A stretch of 64,000 nt of DNA from Pseudactinotalea terrae (GCF_009733845.1 NZ_WNXZ01000007.1:124001-188000); one strand, 5' to 3'. Positions 52,997-62,734 are shown, counted from the stretch's first letter. Numbers and translations are program-made. Notes: generated by a model not told the origin, from the sequence alone.

Positions 52997-55120
52997 TCAG
53001 TCCGACCGCGAGCGGTCACCGCCCTGAGCAGCCACCCACGCAGTCACCTCGTCGTTACCGAGCCGACCCCACAGCTCGGGGACGTCGGCGCCGAGCTGGC
53101 TGCGGAGCCACCCGCGGAACTCCGCCATGCCCGCCACGGCCTCGGGGTGCTGCGGCGGCTGCCCGAGCTCGTCGGGCGCGATCTGCTGGTAGCCGATGGC
53201 AGCCAGCCGAAGCAGGTCGAGAGGGCTCCCGATCAAGGAGGCTCCGCCGTCGGGCATGAAGGCGACCACCTTGGTGAGGCCGTCGTCGTCCAGCCACAGC
53301 GCGAACCGGGTGTCGAGCGAGGTGCCCGCGATCGGGAGGGTACGGGCGAGCACGGGGCTGCTCTCCTCGTACCGGTCGAGGAGCGTCAGGCCGTCGCTGA
53401 ACACGATGGCCGGGCGTGCGTGCGGCGGACCGGGGGCCACGAGCCGGGTGCCGTCGTCGGTCGCCATCGCCCACCGCTTCGACTCCATGAAGGCCCAGGC
53501 GGCCTCCAGCTCGGCGGGGATCGTCATTCCTTCAGGTAGCCGTGCCTGAAGCGACTCGCCGATCCGGGTGGGCTCCGCGGGGGCGTCACCGGCGCGGTCG
53601 AGCCACGTGAGAGGGTCCTTGATGCCCGTCATCACACGCTCCAGGCGCACGCGGATGCGCCACGGGTTCGACATCTCGCCGTACCGGTAGCCGAGCTCGT
53701 CGCCCGCGACCTTCAGCATGCTGCCGATCCGCAGGGCGTCGGCGTCCACGACCGCTGCGTGCTCCGGGTCCATGAAGGTGCGGAGCAGGCTCCGCACGGT
53801 CGCGCGGGGGGTGCCGTCCCCGGTGCAGAACAGCACCGAGCGGGTGTCACGCCAACCGAAGCCCTCCTGCAGCACGGCGTGCAGCGACGCCAGCGATCCG
53901 CTCCCGAGGATGCGGAAGCGCCGCCACACACCCGGGTCGTGCTCGAAGGAGGCCACGAGATCCAGCCCGGCGTCCTCGCGCATCGTGAAGGGCAGCTCGA
54001 CCGGCTCCCACGGGGCCAGGTCTTCGGGCGCACCCACAGCACCGGTCACGTCCGAGACCGCCTGCACCGTCGCATGGCGGAAGGGTTCCGGCGCCAGGTA
54101 CGCGATCGAGCCCTGCGGGAGGGTCACCTCGTCGAGCACCCCGAACCTGATCATAGCCTGCAGCACCGTGATCACTTCGGCGGTGAAGGGCGCGAGCCTC
54201 TCGTCCTCCGGGCCGCTGAGCAGTCGCTCGACGAGATGCTCGACGAGCTCGGCCGACCCCTCCTCGGGGTCGTCCGCGTCGTCCGGGCCGGGGAGGAAGA
54301 GACTCTCGTCGGTCGCCCCGATCACCGCCATGAGCAGCGCCGTTGCGCGGGGTAGGTTGTCGAGCCCGTCCGCGGCGTCGGCGTCGACGATCTGCCACAG
54401 CCCTGCGCGGATGATTCCGCGCACGAGCGCGTTCACGAGGTCTGTCGACGGCGGTGGGCACCCACCTGCGTCGGTCACCACCTGCAGGGGTCTGAGCAGT
54501 CCGCCGTCGTCCACCCGGGCCAGACCTGCCTCGCCGAGCGAGCGCAGCCACAGCTCGAGCGCGACCGTGTCCTCGGCCACGCCCGCCAGAGCGGCCGCCG
54601 CGGAGCGGTCGAGCGCGCCCCGCTCGGCGAGCGCGTCCAAGGTCGCTCGCAGGGGTGCTACATAGGCGCGGTCGATCCCGGTGGCGAGCACGTCTGCCGG
54701 CGCGGGGCGCCGAGACCGACGGTCGGCGAGAACGCCGTCGACGACAGAGCCGAGCGTCGTCAGGCCGAGCGGACGCTGGGCAGCGATGTCGACCGCCTCC
54801 CAGCACTCCTGCACCGCGCGCTCGCTGCGGCGCCAGAGCTCGTGGGACCGGAGGAACAGCAGGTACCAGGGCAGCACGGCGAGCCGTTCGGTGTACTCCT
54901 CGGAAGGCGGGCCGTCGTCACGCGCCAGGTCGCGCGACAACCAGAGGATCAGCTCGCCGGTCGGGTCGTGCAAGTCAGCACCGCCGCGTTCCGCGCTGGC
55001 GAACAGGTCGGCGAGATGCCGGGCACCCGAGGCCGGGTCGAACGGCAGCTCCTCCTCGCTGGCAGCCAACCAGGCCTCGAACTGCGCGACCGTCCCGACG
55101 CTCGTGCGCTCATCGCTCAT
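52997..55120 (-). CDS. Large protein with plasmid pRiA4b ORF3-like domain
   Basis: 707 residues. The N-terminal 380 residues are helical and not recognised. From about residue 380 there is a pRiA4b-ORF3/IS1096-TnpR-like domain: PGVWRRFRILGSGSLASLHA, VLQEGFGWRD and YRYGEMSNPWRIRVRLERVM. The family is widespread in bacteria and its role is unknown. It is much longer than the usual domain (about 180 aa). GGGAG precedes the ATG at 55120. It converges with the sulfatase gene. Confidence 0.8.
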   Translation of the reverse strand: MSDERTSVGTVAQFEAWLAASEEELPFDPASGARHLADLFASAERGGADLHDPTGELILWLSRDLARDDGPPSEEYTERLAVLPWYLLFLRSHELWRRSERAVQECWEAVDIAAQRPLGLTTLGSVVDGVLADRRSRRPAPADVLATGIDRAYVAPLRATLDALAERGALDRSAAAALAGVAEDTVALELWLRSLGEAGLARVDDGGLLRPLQVVTDAGGCPPPSTDLVNALVRGIIRAGLWQIVDADAADGLDNLPRATALLMAVIGATDESLFLPGPDDADDPEEGSAELVEHLVERLLSGPEDERLAPFTAEVITVLQAMIRFGVLDEVTLPQGSIAYLAPEPFRHATVQAVSDVTGAVGAPEDLAPWEPVELPFTMREDAGLDLVASFEHDPGVWRRFRILGSGSLASLHAVLQEGFGWRDTRSVLFCTGDGTPRATVRSLLRTFMDPEHAAVVDADALRIGSMLKVAGDELGYRYGEMSNPWRIRVRLERVMTGIKDPLTWLDRAGDAPAEPTRIGESLQARLPEGMTIPAELEAAWAFMESKRWAMATDDGTRLVAPGPPHARPAIVFSDGLTLLDRYEESSPVLARTLPIAGTSLDTRFALWLDDDGLTKVVAFMPDGGASLIGSPLDLLRLAAIGYQQIAPDELGQPPQHPEAVAGMAEFRGWLRSQLGADVPELWGRLGNDEVTAWVAAQGGDRSRSD

Positions 55121-55273
55121 GCTTTCCCACTCCCCGCGTGCCGTTCCGTGCACCGTCCACCCTGTCGCATCCACCCGCCTCACGCGGCGCGCCACGATGG
55201 GTACCGCTGCCCGAGCAGCATGACAACGCCCCACCCGTCACGCCATGATCGTGCTCGACCAGGAGGGAGGGCC

Positions 55274-57157
55274 ATGCGCTTTCAGCTCGCACTGCTGCGG
55301 ATCCTCGGCATCCTCGGCGCGGCCGCGCTGCTGGGCCTGGCATCGGTCGCTCCCGCGCACGCCGTGGACCCGCCGTGGTCGCCCGCGGGGCTCGACCTCG
55401 GCGAGGAGGCGACGTTCGTGATGGACGGTGAAGCCCGTTGCTCCGAGGGTCGGCGCTGGTCGTGGTCGGACGAGAGCGACCAGATCGGGCTCATCCTGGT
55501 GCCGTGCGACAACCAGGTCGCGGCGCAGGCGGCGGCGCAGAGCCAGGTGCTGCTCACCGACGAGCACCCCGACGAGCGGGTCCTCGGCGTCGAGCACGTG
55601 AGCTGGTCGGAGCCCGAGCAGATAGCGCTGCGGGTGTGGGTGCAGGAGTCGACGATCGTGGTGCTCGCTGCTGCCGTGATCGACGGCGACGCCGCCGATG
55701 CGTTCACACTCGGCGGCCGGCACGCACCGGACCTCGCGGCGTCCCTGCCCGGTGACCCTGTGCCACCACAGGCCGACGGCGCCGGTGTGCAGGGCATGCT
55801 CGTCGCGGCCCCGCTGGCGATCTGGGTGCTGCTGGTGCTGCCCGCCCGTGGCCTGGTGGCGCTGCGCCGTCCGCGCTACGACGTCGCCGGCACCGAGCCG
55901 GGCTGGCTCGACATCACGCCCGCCGCGCACGGCCTCGCACGGCGCCGGCGTTGGCGTCGCGCGGGCTGGTGGGTGGCAGGTCTCTCGATCAGCCTCATCG
56001 TCTTCGGCGTCCTCAACACGATCATCGGGGAGATCGCCGACGGCGTCCCGCGTGCGCTGGTGGGGATCGCCGGCAGCGTCGGCGGCATCGCCATGATCCG
56101 GAAGAACGCGGCGCTCCCGGTCGAGCGAGCCGGCCGGCTGCCCACCACGCACGGAGCCCGGGCCTGGTGGGGCACGGCGCTGAGCGTGCTCGCCTACGCG
56201 CTCGCGCTCGGCGTCGTGCTCGCGACGGCGTTCGCCGCGGTGGCCAGCGTGATCCTGCCGCCGGCGGATCGCATCCCGACGGTCGCGGAGATCCTCGGCG
56301 CCGGATCCGCCGCCCCGCTGCTGCTCCTGGTGACGGTCAGCCTGCTGCTCCGGGACGCCATGGTGCTCGTGCTGCTGGGCGTGGTCGTGCTGCTCGCTGC
56401 GGTCGCCGGGATCGACGCGCTCGGGCGGCGGCTGCGCGCAGCGTCTCTGCGCGAGGTGCTCCTCGCCGACCCACGCCCGCCCGTGCTGTACCTGCGGTCC
56501 TTCGACGAGGACCGCCTCAGCCTGCCCGCGACGCTGCACCGGCGCGGCCTGATGGACACCCTCAATGTCATCCGGCGGCGGCGCTTCGAAGAGGCGATCG
56601 TGGTCCAGCTCCAGCGGTGCGGACCCGTCGTGGCCATCGCGCCACCGGGTGCGCGGCTGCCGCGTATCGGCGCCGCGCGGGCCTCCTACGGGCACGACGA
56701 GTGGCAGGACAAGGTGACCGAGCTCGCCCAGCGCGCCGCCGTCGTCGTGCTCTCGGCCACTCCCGACTCGGTCCGTGAGGGCTTCGGCTGGGAGATCGAC
56801 CTGGTGGCGAACCACCTCGAGCACGGTCGCGTGATGGTGGTCGTGGGGCCGTGGCGTGGGCAGCTCGAGCGGCGCTGGGAGGCGTTCCGCAGCTACGTCG
56901 CGCGGCTGCCGTTCTTCGCGCCGCTCGCCACGGCGTCGTTGCCGGCGGGTCTGCTGGTCGCGGCGCACACGACCCGGTGGGGCTGGGCCTCGTGGGGCGC
57001 CACGCAGCGAACCGACGTCACGTACGCCGTGGCGATCGACCACGCCCTGCACGCGCTCGCCGAGGACATGACAGGCATCGATGCCGACCCCGACGCCGTC
57101 GACCCCTTGCTGGTCGAGGCGAGCGGTCAGTCCCCGGTCACGGCACCCGAACGGTGA
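55274..57157 (+). CDS. Membrane protein with a possible TIR-like cytoplasmic domain
   Basis: 627 residues. A signal peptide (LLGLASVAPAHA) is followed by an extracytoplasmic domain to about residue 165. One membrane helix lies near residue 180 and four or more between about 230 and 385. The C-terminal domain starts PVLYLRSFDEDRLSLP near residue 404 and has VVAIAPPGARLPRIGAARAS, a V-V-L-S strand and EGFGWEIDLV with Trp-Glu near residue 505. The order of elements resembles TIR folds, but no family is proven. AGGAGGGAGG precedes the ATG. Its end overlaps the convergent lipid kinase gene. Confidence 0.75.
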   Translation: MRFQLALLRILGILGAAALLGLASVAPAHAVDPPWSPAGLDLGEEATFVMDGEARCSEGRRWSWSDESDQIGLILVPCDNQVAAQAAAQSQVLLTDEHPDERVLGVEHVSWSEPEQIALRVWVQESTIVVLAAAVIDGDAADAFTLGGRHAPDLAASLPGDPVPPQADGAGVQGMLVAAPLAIWVLLVLPARGLVALRRPRYDVAGTEPGWLDITPAAHGLARRRRWRRAGWWVAGLSISLIVFGVLNTIIGEIADGVPRALVGIAGSVGGIAMIRKNAALPVERAGRLPTTHGARAWWGTALSVLAYALALGVVLATAFAAVASVILPPADRIPTVAEILGAGSAAPLLLLVTVSLLLRDAMVLVLLGVVVLLAAVAGIDALGRRLRAASLREVLLADPRPPVLYLRSFDEDRLSLPATLHRRGLMDTLNVIRRRRFEEAIVVQLQRCGPVVAIAPPGARLPRIGAARASYGHDEWQDKVTELAQRAAVVVLSATPDSVREGFGWEIDLVANHLEHGRVMVVVGPWRGQLERRWEAFRSYVARLPFFAPLATASLPAGLLVAAHTTRWGWASWGATQRTDVTYAVAIDHALHALAEDMTGIDADPDAVDPLLVEASGQSPVTAPER

Positions 57158-58244
57158 GCCCGCCAGGTTCCACGGTCATGGTGAACGCCACCACGTCACC
57201 CATCTCGTCGCCGTCGAGCTCGAACGGCTCCGGCTCCGAGAGCCGCACCTCGAACCGCTTGCCCCGGCGGTAGCGGAGTGCGTCCAGCTGCTTGGGGCCG
57301 CGCTTGTTGAGCGGCAGGCTCGTCGAGTCCGGACGGCGCCGCATGAACGGGTGCTCCACCAGCACCCGGAAGAGCACGCTCAGCCAGCCCAGCGCACCAT
57401 CGGGGCGCAGGGCGACCAGGTCGAGCACGCCGTCATCGAGCTCGGCATCGGGGAGCAGCACCACGTCGCCGGTGAGCGTGCCCACGTTGCCCACCATCAC
57501 CGTGTGCACGGTGGTCTTGCGCGGCTTGGCCCCGTCGATCCGATACGCCACCTTGATGCGGTGGTCGCCCTTCAACGAGAGCCAGATCGCCCGCACGTAG
57601 GCGAGCCAGCCGGCCTTCTTCTTCAGCTCGGAATCGGTGTTGACGAGCATCTGCGCGTCCAGCCCCACCCCGCCCAGCACGAGGAACACGCGCTCCTCCT
57701 TGCTCGCGATGCCCTCACGCCGCAGGGTGGCAACCCCGAGATCGATCTTGCGCTCCTCGCCGGCGAACGCGGTGGCGACGGCGTCATCGACGTCATCGAG
57801 CACGAGCCCCAGGTTGCGTGCCAGCAGGTTCCCGGTGCCGCTCGGGATCAGCGCGAGGGCGACCCCGCTGCCGCGCAGCCCCTCAGCGACCGCCCGCACG
57901 GTGCCGTCGCCTCCGGCGACGAGCACGACCCCCACCCCTGCCTCGACGGCCTGCTTCGCCATCTCGACACCCGGATCCTCGGCGGTGGTCTCGATCCACA
58001 GGCTCGGCTCGTAGTCGGCGCGTTCCTGCGCAGCTTCCACGGCTGCCTCCAGCACCTCGCGCTCGACCTTGGTCGGGTTGTAGACGATCGCCGCGCGCCG
58101 AGGCGGAGGTGGAGTCCCGTGCTCGGCGACCTTCTCCGCCGTCTCGCCGGCGGTCGCGACCGCAGCCGCTCCCGGGTCGGTGTTCTGGATCGGTCCGGAT
58201 GGATCCGGGATCTTCTCGCTCGCCACCCCCACATCGAACCCCAT
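57138..58244 (-). CDS. Diacylglycerol/lipid kinase family protein
   Basis: 368 residues, DagK/YegS-like. The catalytic domain has AAIVYNPTKVE, VVLVAGGDGTVRAVAEGL and IPSGTGNLLARNLGL with the GGDGT nucleotide motif. The C-terminal domain (RRGKRFEVRLSEPEPFELDG) is typical. The first 45 residues are an extra Pro/Ala-rich stretch. The ATG at 58244 is the best start with homology; upstream ATGs would extend a low-complexity lead. Confidence 0.92.
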   Translation of the reverse strand: MGFDVGVASEKIPDPSGPIQNTDPGAAAVATAGETAEKVAEHGTPPPPRRAAIVYNPTKVEREVLEAAVEAAQERADYEPSLWIETTAEDPGVEMAKQAVEAGVGVVLVAGGDGTVRAVAEGLRGSGVALALIPSGTGNLLARNLGLVLDDVDDAVATAFAGEERKIDLGVATLRREGIASKEERVFLVLGGVGLDAQMLVNTDSELKKKAGWLAYVRAIWLSLKGDHRIKVAYRIDGAKPRKTTVHTVMVGNVGTLTGDVVLLPDAELDDGVLDLVALRPDGALGWLSVLFRVLVEHPFMRRRPDSTSLPLNKRGPKQLDALRYRRGKRFEVRLSEPEPFELDGDEMGDVVAFTMTVEPGGLTVRVP

Positions 58245-58464
58245 GGACGACGGCGGTCGCGCCAGTTTCGCTCCCGGCAGTGGTCGGGTGCGTGGCCGAG
58301 TGGGCGGGCGAGGCATCGGCTGGCCCCGACAAGCCGAGGTAGCGACCCACGCCGCGCTGACGGAACGCTCCCGACCGTTGTGATGTGGGTACGACGTACC
58401 TGACGCGTCCGATCCGCACCGCAACGGCCTCAGCGGTCCTCGGGTCGTTCCCGCCGTCGGAACC

Positions 58465-59352
58465 TCAGCGGTCCTGCGCGCAGCGGAACCCGACGTGGGA
58501 CATCCCCGTGTCCTCCGTCTGCGGGGAGCGGGCGGCGGGGCGGAAGCGCAGGCAGTACTCGGGCGAGCAGAGGAACGAGCCGCCCTTGAGCACGCGGCGG
58601 GGTGCGCCGGCCGGTTCCGGGTTGAGCAGGCTCGGCCGGCCGGAGAGATCGAGGCTGGGCGCCGGGTGGTGGCCGGGGCGGTAGATGTCGGTGGTCCACT
58701 CCCAGGTGTTGCCGATCAGGTCGACGAGCCCGAAGTCGTTGGCCGGGAACGAGCCCACGGGCGAGGTGCCGCCGTAGCCCTGGTTGTCGTACGGGAAGCG
58801 ACCGATCCAGGTGTTGGCCTGCGGGACGCCGTCGGGATAGGGGTCGGCGCCCCAGGCGAACATGCGGCCCTCGTGCCCGCCGCGGGCGGCGAGCTCGTGC
58901 TCGGCCTCGGTGGGAAGGCGCAGCCCGCGCCAGGCCGCGTAGGCGGTGGCATCCTCGAACGCGACGTGGACCACCGGGTGGTCGAGGAGCCCGTCGAGGT
59001 CGGAGTCGGGGCCGAACGGGCGGTTCCAGGCCGCGCCCGGCTGCCAGCGCCACCAGTGGCGCCAGTTGCCGAGGTCGACCGGGCCCTCGGTGGGCGTGAA
59101 CACCATCGCCCCCGGGACGAGCGCAGCGGGGTCGGCCCCGGGGAAGTCCGCCGGGTCGAGCTCGCGCTCGGCCACCGTGACGTACCCGGTCGCGCTGACG
59201 AACTCGGCGTACTGCGCGTTCGTCACCGGGTGCCGGTCGATCGCGAACGGACCGACCTCACGCTGGTGCACGGGTCGCTCGTCGGGATAGAAGTCCTCGG
59301 ACCCCATGAGGAAGGTGCCGCCGGACAGAGGGACGAGATCGTGTTCGCTCAC
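58465..59352 (-). CDS. Formylglycine-generating enzyme
   Basis: Copper oxidase-type FGE/SUMF1 protein (295 aa) that converts the Cys of CxPxR sulfatases into formylglycine. It opens VPLSGGTFLMGSEDFYPDER and has HPVVHVAFEDATAYAAWRGL, RLPTEAEHELAARGG, DLIGNTWEWTTDIY, and GGSFLCSPEYCLRF with both active-site Cys. The GTG at 59352 fits the family start, although no good ribosome site is visible. Its target is most likely the sulfatase at 51535. Confidence 0.94.
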   Translation of the reverse strand: MSEHDLVPLSGGTFLMGSEDFYPDERPVHQREVGPFAIDRHPVTNAQYAEFVSATGYVTVAERELDPADFPGADPAALVPGAMVFTPTEGPVDLGNWRHWWRWQPGAAWNRPFGPDSDLDGLLDHPVVHVAFEDATAYAAWRGLRLPTEAEHELAARGGHEGRMFAWGADPYPDGVPQANTWIGRFPYDNQGYGGTSPVGSFPANDFGLVDLIGNTWEWTTDIYRPGHHPAPSLDLSGRPSLLNPEPAGAPRRVLKGGSFLCSPEYCLRFRPAARSPQTEDTGMSHVGFRCAQDR

Positions 59353-59359
59353 ACGACCA

Positions 59360-60193
59360 TCATGCGCCACCACCGAGCGCGGTTGCTGGCGTGGGTCGGC
59401 GCGCGGCGAGCAGCTGGGTGGGCGTCTCGCCGGCGTGCCGGGCGACGTCGCGGGTGAAATGGCTCTGGTCGGCGTAGCCGTGCTCGGCAGCGATCGTGGC
59501 CAATGGTCGGCGGCCCAGCTCCGCCGTCGCACGCTCGAAGCGCACCACGCCGGCGAGCTCCTTGGGGCTCAGCCCTATGTGGTGGGTGAACGTCGTCGAT
59601 ACGTGGCGATGGCTCCAACCGGTCGCAGCCACGAGGTCCCTGATCCTTGACCTCCCACCGCTGCGAGCGATCGTGCCCGACATCCAGCTCACCCAGTCCG
59701 GAACCGGTCTCGCGTGGTCCAACCGGGAGATCAGCAGCCTCTCGACCAGCGCGAAGCGGTCCTGCCACTCCGCGGCGTCGTTCAGCCGGTCGGCGAGCCG
59801 GTCGCCCAGGGATGCCGAGACGTCGGCGGCATCGGTCACCCTGCGCGCGAGCTCCTTGCCCGGGATCGACAGGAGCTGCTGCACGCCGGTCGGCGTGAGG
59901 TAGATCTGGACGCAGCGCTGAATGCCGTCGAACGAGGTGTCGGCCACCCCGGTGGACAGTCCGGCGACGAACGAGCCGTACGTCTGCCCGGCGCCCACGC
60001 CATCGCTGAGGGTGTCGATCCGCAGCGGATCTCCGAACGCGAGCACCAGAGGGATCAGGGTGCCGGCCGGTTGTCGCCGGTGCACTGGCTCAACACTGCG
60101 CTCGGACATGCCCACCATGCCCGCGACCAGTCCGGCAAGCGGCGGCGCGACCCGGTGCCGCACGAGCTCGAGCGTGGGCCCAGCCTCCATCAC
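59360..60193 (-). CDS. AraC-family transcriptional regulator
   Basis: 277 residues with a C-terminal double HTH (IRDLVAATGWSHRHVSTTFT, LGRRPLATIAAEHGYADQSH, FTRDVARHAGETPTQ). The N-terminal half is a likely sensor domain. The frame starts GTG-ATG at 60193/60190. It is divergent from the DHFR-like reductase gene (71-base gap) and probably controls it. Confidence 0.92.
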   Translation of the reverse strand: MMEAGPTLELVRHRVAPPLAGLVAGMVGMSERSVEPVHRRQPAGTLIPLVLAFGDPLRIDTLSDGVGAGQTYGSFVAGLSTGVADTSFDGIQRCVQIYLTPTGVQQLLSIPGKELARRVTDAADVSASLGDRLADRLNDAAEWQDRFALVERLLISRLDHARPVPDWVSWMSGTIARSGGRSRIRDLVAATGWSHRHVSTTFTHHIGLSPKELAGVVRFERATAELGRRPLATIAAEHGYADQSHFTRDVARHAGETPTQLLAARRPTPATALGGGA

Positions 60194-60264
60194 CGCAGTG
60201 TCTCAGAGCAGCAAGGTCCAATTTGTTCAAGCCACGCGCCCACCGCCGGCACCACCATGGGTCC

Positions 60265-60846
60265 ATGCGAAACCTGGTCGTGATCGAGTTCCTGAGCGTC
60301 GACGGCGTCATGCAGGGCCTGGGCTCACCCGAGGAAGACACCGATGGCGGTTTCGTTCACGGCGGCTGGGGTGCCCCCTATGCCGCGGCCGTCCACGACG
60401 CCGTGACCGCCGACGGGATGGACAGCACGGCGGCCTACCTGTTCGGCCGGCGCACCTACGAGAAGCTCGCGGCTTTCTGGCCGCAGCAGAGCGACGACAA
60501 CCCGATGGCCCGGCAGCTGAACCAGTCACCGAAGTACGTCGTCACCCGCACGCTCACCGAGCTGGCGTGGCACGGGGCGGTCGTGCTCGATGGCGACCTC
60601 GGCACCGCTGTCACCGCGCTCAAGGCCGCCGGTGAGGGCGACATCGTGGCGCTGGGCAGCGGGGTTCTCGTGCACGAGCTGATGCAGCTCGGCCTGGTGG
60701 ACGAGTTCCGACTCTTCATCCACCCGCTGCTGCTCGGCACGGGCAAGCGGTTGTTCCGGGGTCTGCCGGAGCCGCAGCGGTTGCGGCTGGAGTCGCAGAC
60801 CGCCACGACCGCGGGCACCGTCGTCGTGCGCTATCGCTTGGAGTAG
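60265..60846 (+). CDS. Dihydrofolate-reductase-family (RibD C-terminal-like) protein
   Basis: 193 residues: MRNLVVIEFLSVDGVMQGLG, YLFGRRTYEKLAAFWP, KYVVTRTLTELAWHGAVVLD, IVALGSGVLVHELMQLGLVD and LLLGTGKRLFRG. This is the YyaP/YwjB-like branch of NADPH reductases; the substrate is unknown. Divergent from an AraC regulator and convergent with the M23 peptidase gene. Confidence 0.92.
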   Translation: MRNLVVIEFLSVDGVMQGLGSPEEDTDGGFVHGGWGAPYAAAVHDAVTADGMDSTAAYLFGRRTYEKLAAFWPQQSDDNPMARQLNQSPKYVVTRTLTELAWHGAVVLDGDLGTAVTALKAAGEGDIVALGSGVLVHELMQLGLVDEFRLFIHPLLLGTGKRLFRGLPEPQRLRLESQTATTAGTVVVRYRLE

Positions 60847-60856
60847 CGCGGTCCGA

Positions 60857-62689
60857 TCAGGCCAGCCGCATGCTCGACCACCCGTGCCCGATCTGCTGCT
60901 GGGACTTCACCCAGGCCTTGGCATTCCCGCGGTAGAGGAACATCGCGCCGTTGGGGGCGATCGTCAGGTAGTCGTCCAGGCTGTCGGCGTCGAACCCCCC
61001 GACCGAGTACACGCGCAGTCCGGACCAACCGGTACCGACCTGCACCCGGGCGCCGGCGAAGCGGCCGGAACCGTTGCCGAGGTAGGCGAACATCCGCCCC
61101 GACCGGTCCACGCCGAGGATGTCGGGGCGGCCGTCGCGGTTGACGTCGCCCCCGGCGAGGACCTGGGTGAACACGCCCCACCCGTGGCCGATCTGGGTCC
61201 GGCCCGACTGGAAGCCGCCCTTGCCGTTGCCCTTGTACAGCCACATCTTGCCGCCGGCGTCGATGGCGACGAGGTCGCTGCGGCCGTCGCCATCGAAGTC
61301 GCCGGGGGAGAACACGTGGGTCATCGCGGACCAGCCGCTGCCGAACGAGAGCCGGGCTCCGAACGACCCGTTGCCCCTGCCCGGGTACAGGTGCAGCCGG
61401 CCGCTGGCGTCGATGCCGAAGATGTCCGCCCTGCCGTCGCCGTTGGCGTCGTTGGCAGCGAGGATCCGGAACGTCTTCCACCCGGACCCCACCTTGCGCG
61501 AGCTGGACCAGCCGCCCGAGCCGTTGCCCTGGTACAGCCGCAGCGCACCGGTGGCGTCCACCGCCAGGACATCGGAGAACGTGTCGCCCGTGTAGTCGTG
61601 GTGCAGCACGTGGCGGGGCACCGGCGCGGCGACCACCGGCCGCGGCGAGACCTGGGAGGCGGGCGCCCAGCCCTGGGTACCACTGGGCGTGGTGACCTGG
61701 ATGAACGAGTTGGTCTTCACGCCGGCGCCGGGCGTGGTGAGCACGGTCCCGGAGCGGACCGTCGTGACGAGCTGCGCCGTCGACGACGGGGTCGTGCGCA
61801 GGGCGGTGGTACCCAGCGCCCAATAGCTGCAGGAGGTGGGTGTCTTGGACACGCTCACCGAGATCGCACCGTCGCGCAGGGAGATGCCGCGGGCTGCGAG
61901 CCAGGTGTCGGGGTTGAGCACGCTGCCGCCGGCCGCCTCGCCGTAGCGGCCCTGCCAGATCTCGAGGTGCAGGTGCGGCCCGGTGGAGACACCGGTGGAG
62001 GCGACCGTCGCGATCCGCTGCCCGGCGACGACCCGGTCGCCCGCACGCACGAACTCGGTGGCGTTGCGCGAGTGCGAGTAGGAGCTGGTGATGATCTTGC
62101 CGTCGATGACGTGCTCGATGACGATCCACTGACCGGCGGCCACGTTGGGCTTGGCGGTCTTCACCACACCGGCGGCGATGGCGTAGATCGGGGTGCCCAA
62201 CGGGGCGGCCATGTCCTGGCCCATGTGCGCCAGGGAGGCGTTGATCGTCGGCGCGCACCGAGGACCCTGCGGCGAGGTCATGCGGTAGACCCCGGATGGC
62301 AGCGGCAGGGCGAGCACAGGCGCGGCCATGACCGTGAGCGACTGGGGCCCGACCTGGGTGGTGGTGACCTCGGTCCTGTCCGTCGGGAGGGCCTCATCGA
62401 CGACGACGGCGCCCGGCTCGGTGGGCTCCTCGCCCTGCTCCGCGGGCTCGGTGGGCTCGGGCGCGGGCTCCGTGGTGGGCTCGGGCGCGGGATCCGTGGT
62501 GGGCGTGGACGACGGCGTGGGCGACGGCTCCGGCGTGGCCTCCTCGGTGACCTGCTCCTGCGTCGGAGGTTCCGACGGAGTGGCATCCGACGGCGCGCTC
62601 ATGCCCGCGGTGATCAGCACCCCCACGAAAGCGGCTGCGGCCGCACGCGCGAAGAGGCGTTGGCCAGGGCGAGGTCGTGGCGGTGTCAT
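60857..62689 (-). CDS. Secreted M23 peptidase with FG-GAP/VCBS repeats
   Basis: About 610 residues. A signal peptide (LFARAAAAAFVGVLITAGMS) is followed by a Pro/Glu/Thr-rich linker. The M23/LytM domain has HMGQDMAAPLGTPIYAIAAG with the zinc His/Asp, SYSHSRNATEF, and GPHLHLEIW. An SH3-like segment comes next, and then about five FG-GAP/VCBS repeats (NDANGDGRADIFGIDASG, GDFDGDGRSDLVAIDAGG) with Ca-binding D-x-D-G-D motifs, forming a beta propeller. It likely cuts peptidoglycan cross-links and attaches outside. GGGGGA precedes the ATG at 62689; an ATG at 62707 is also in frame. Confidence 0.92.
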   Translation of the reverse strand: MTPPRPRPGQRLFARAAAAAFVGVLITAGMSAPSDATPSEPPTQEQVTEEATPEPSPTPSSTPTTDPAPEPTTEPAPEPTEPAEQGEEPTEPGAVVVDEALPTDRTEVTTTQVGPQSLTVMAAPVLALPLPSGVYRMTSPQGPRCAPTINASLAHMGQDMAAPLGTPIYAIAAGVVKTAKPNVAAGQWIVIEHVIDGKIITSSYSHSRNATEFVRAGDRVVAGQRIATVASTGVSTGPHLHLEIWQGRYGEAAGGSVLNPDTWLAARGISLRDGAISVSVSKTPTSCSYWALGTTALRTTPSSTAQLVTTVRSGTVLTTPGAGVKTNSFIQVTTPSGTQGWAPASQVSPRPVVAAPVPRHVLHHDYTGDTFSDVLAVDATGALRLYQGNGSGGWSSSRKVGSGWKTFRILAANDANGDGRADIFGIDASGRLHLYPGRGNGSFGARLSFGSGWSAMTHVFSPGDFDGDGRSDLVAIDAGGKMWLYKGNGKGGFQSGRTQIGHGWGVFTQVLAGGDVNRDGRPDILGVDRSGRMFAYLGNGSGRFAGARVQVGTGWSGLRVYSVGGFDADSLDDYLTIAPNGAMFLYRGNAKAWVKSQQQIGHGWSSMRLA

Positions 62690-62734
62690 GTCATCCCCCG
62701 ATGTCATGTGGATCCCAGATATGGGCGTGTCGGA

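Noticed and set aside
52997-55120. IS1096-type transposable element because of the TnpR-like domain
   Set aside because: No transposase, terminal inverted repeats or target duplication is visible. The domain family is common outside insertion sequences.
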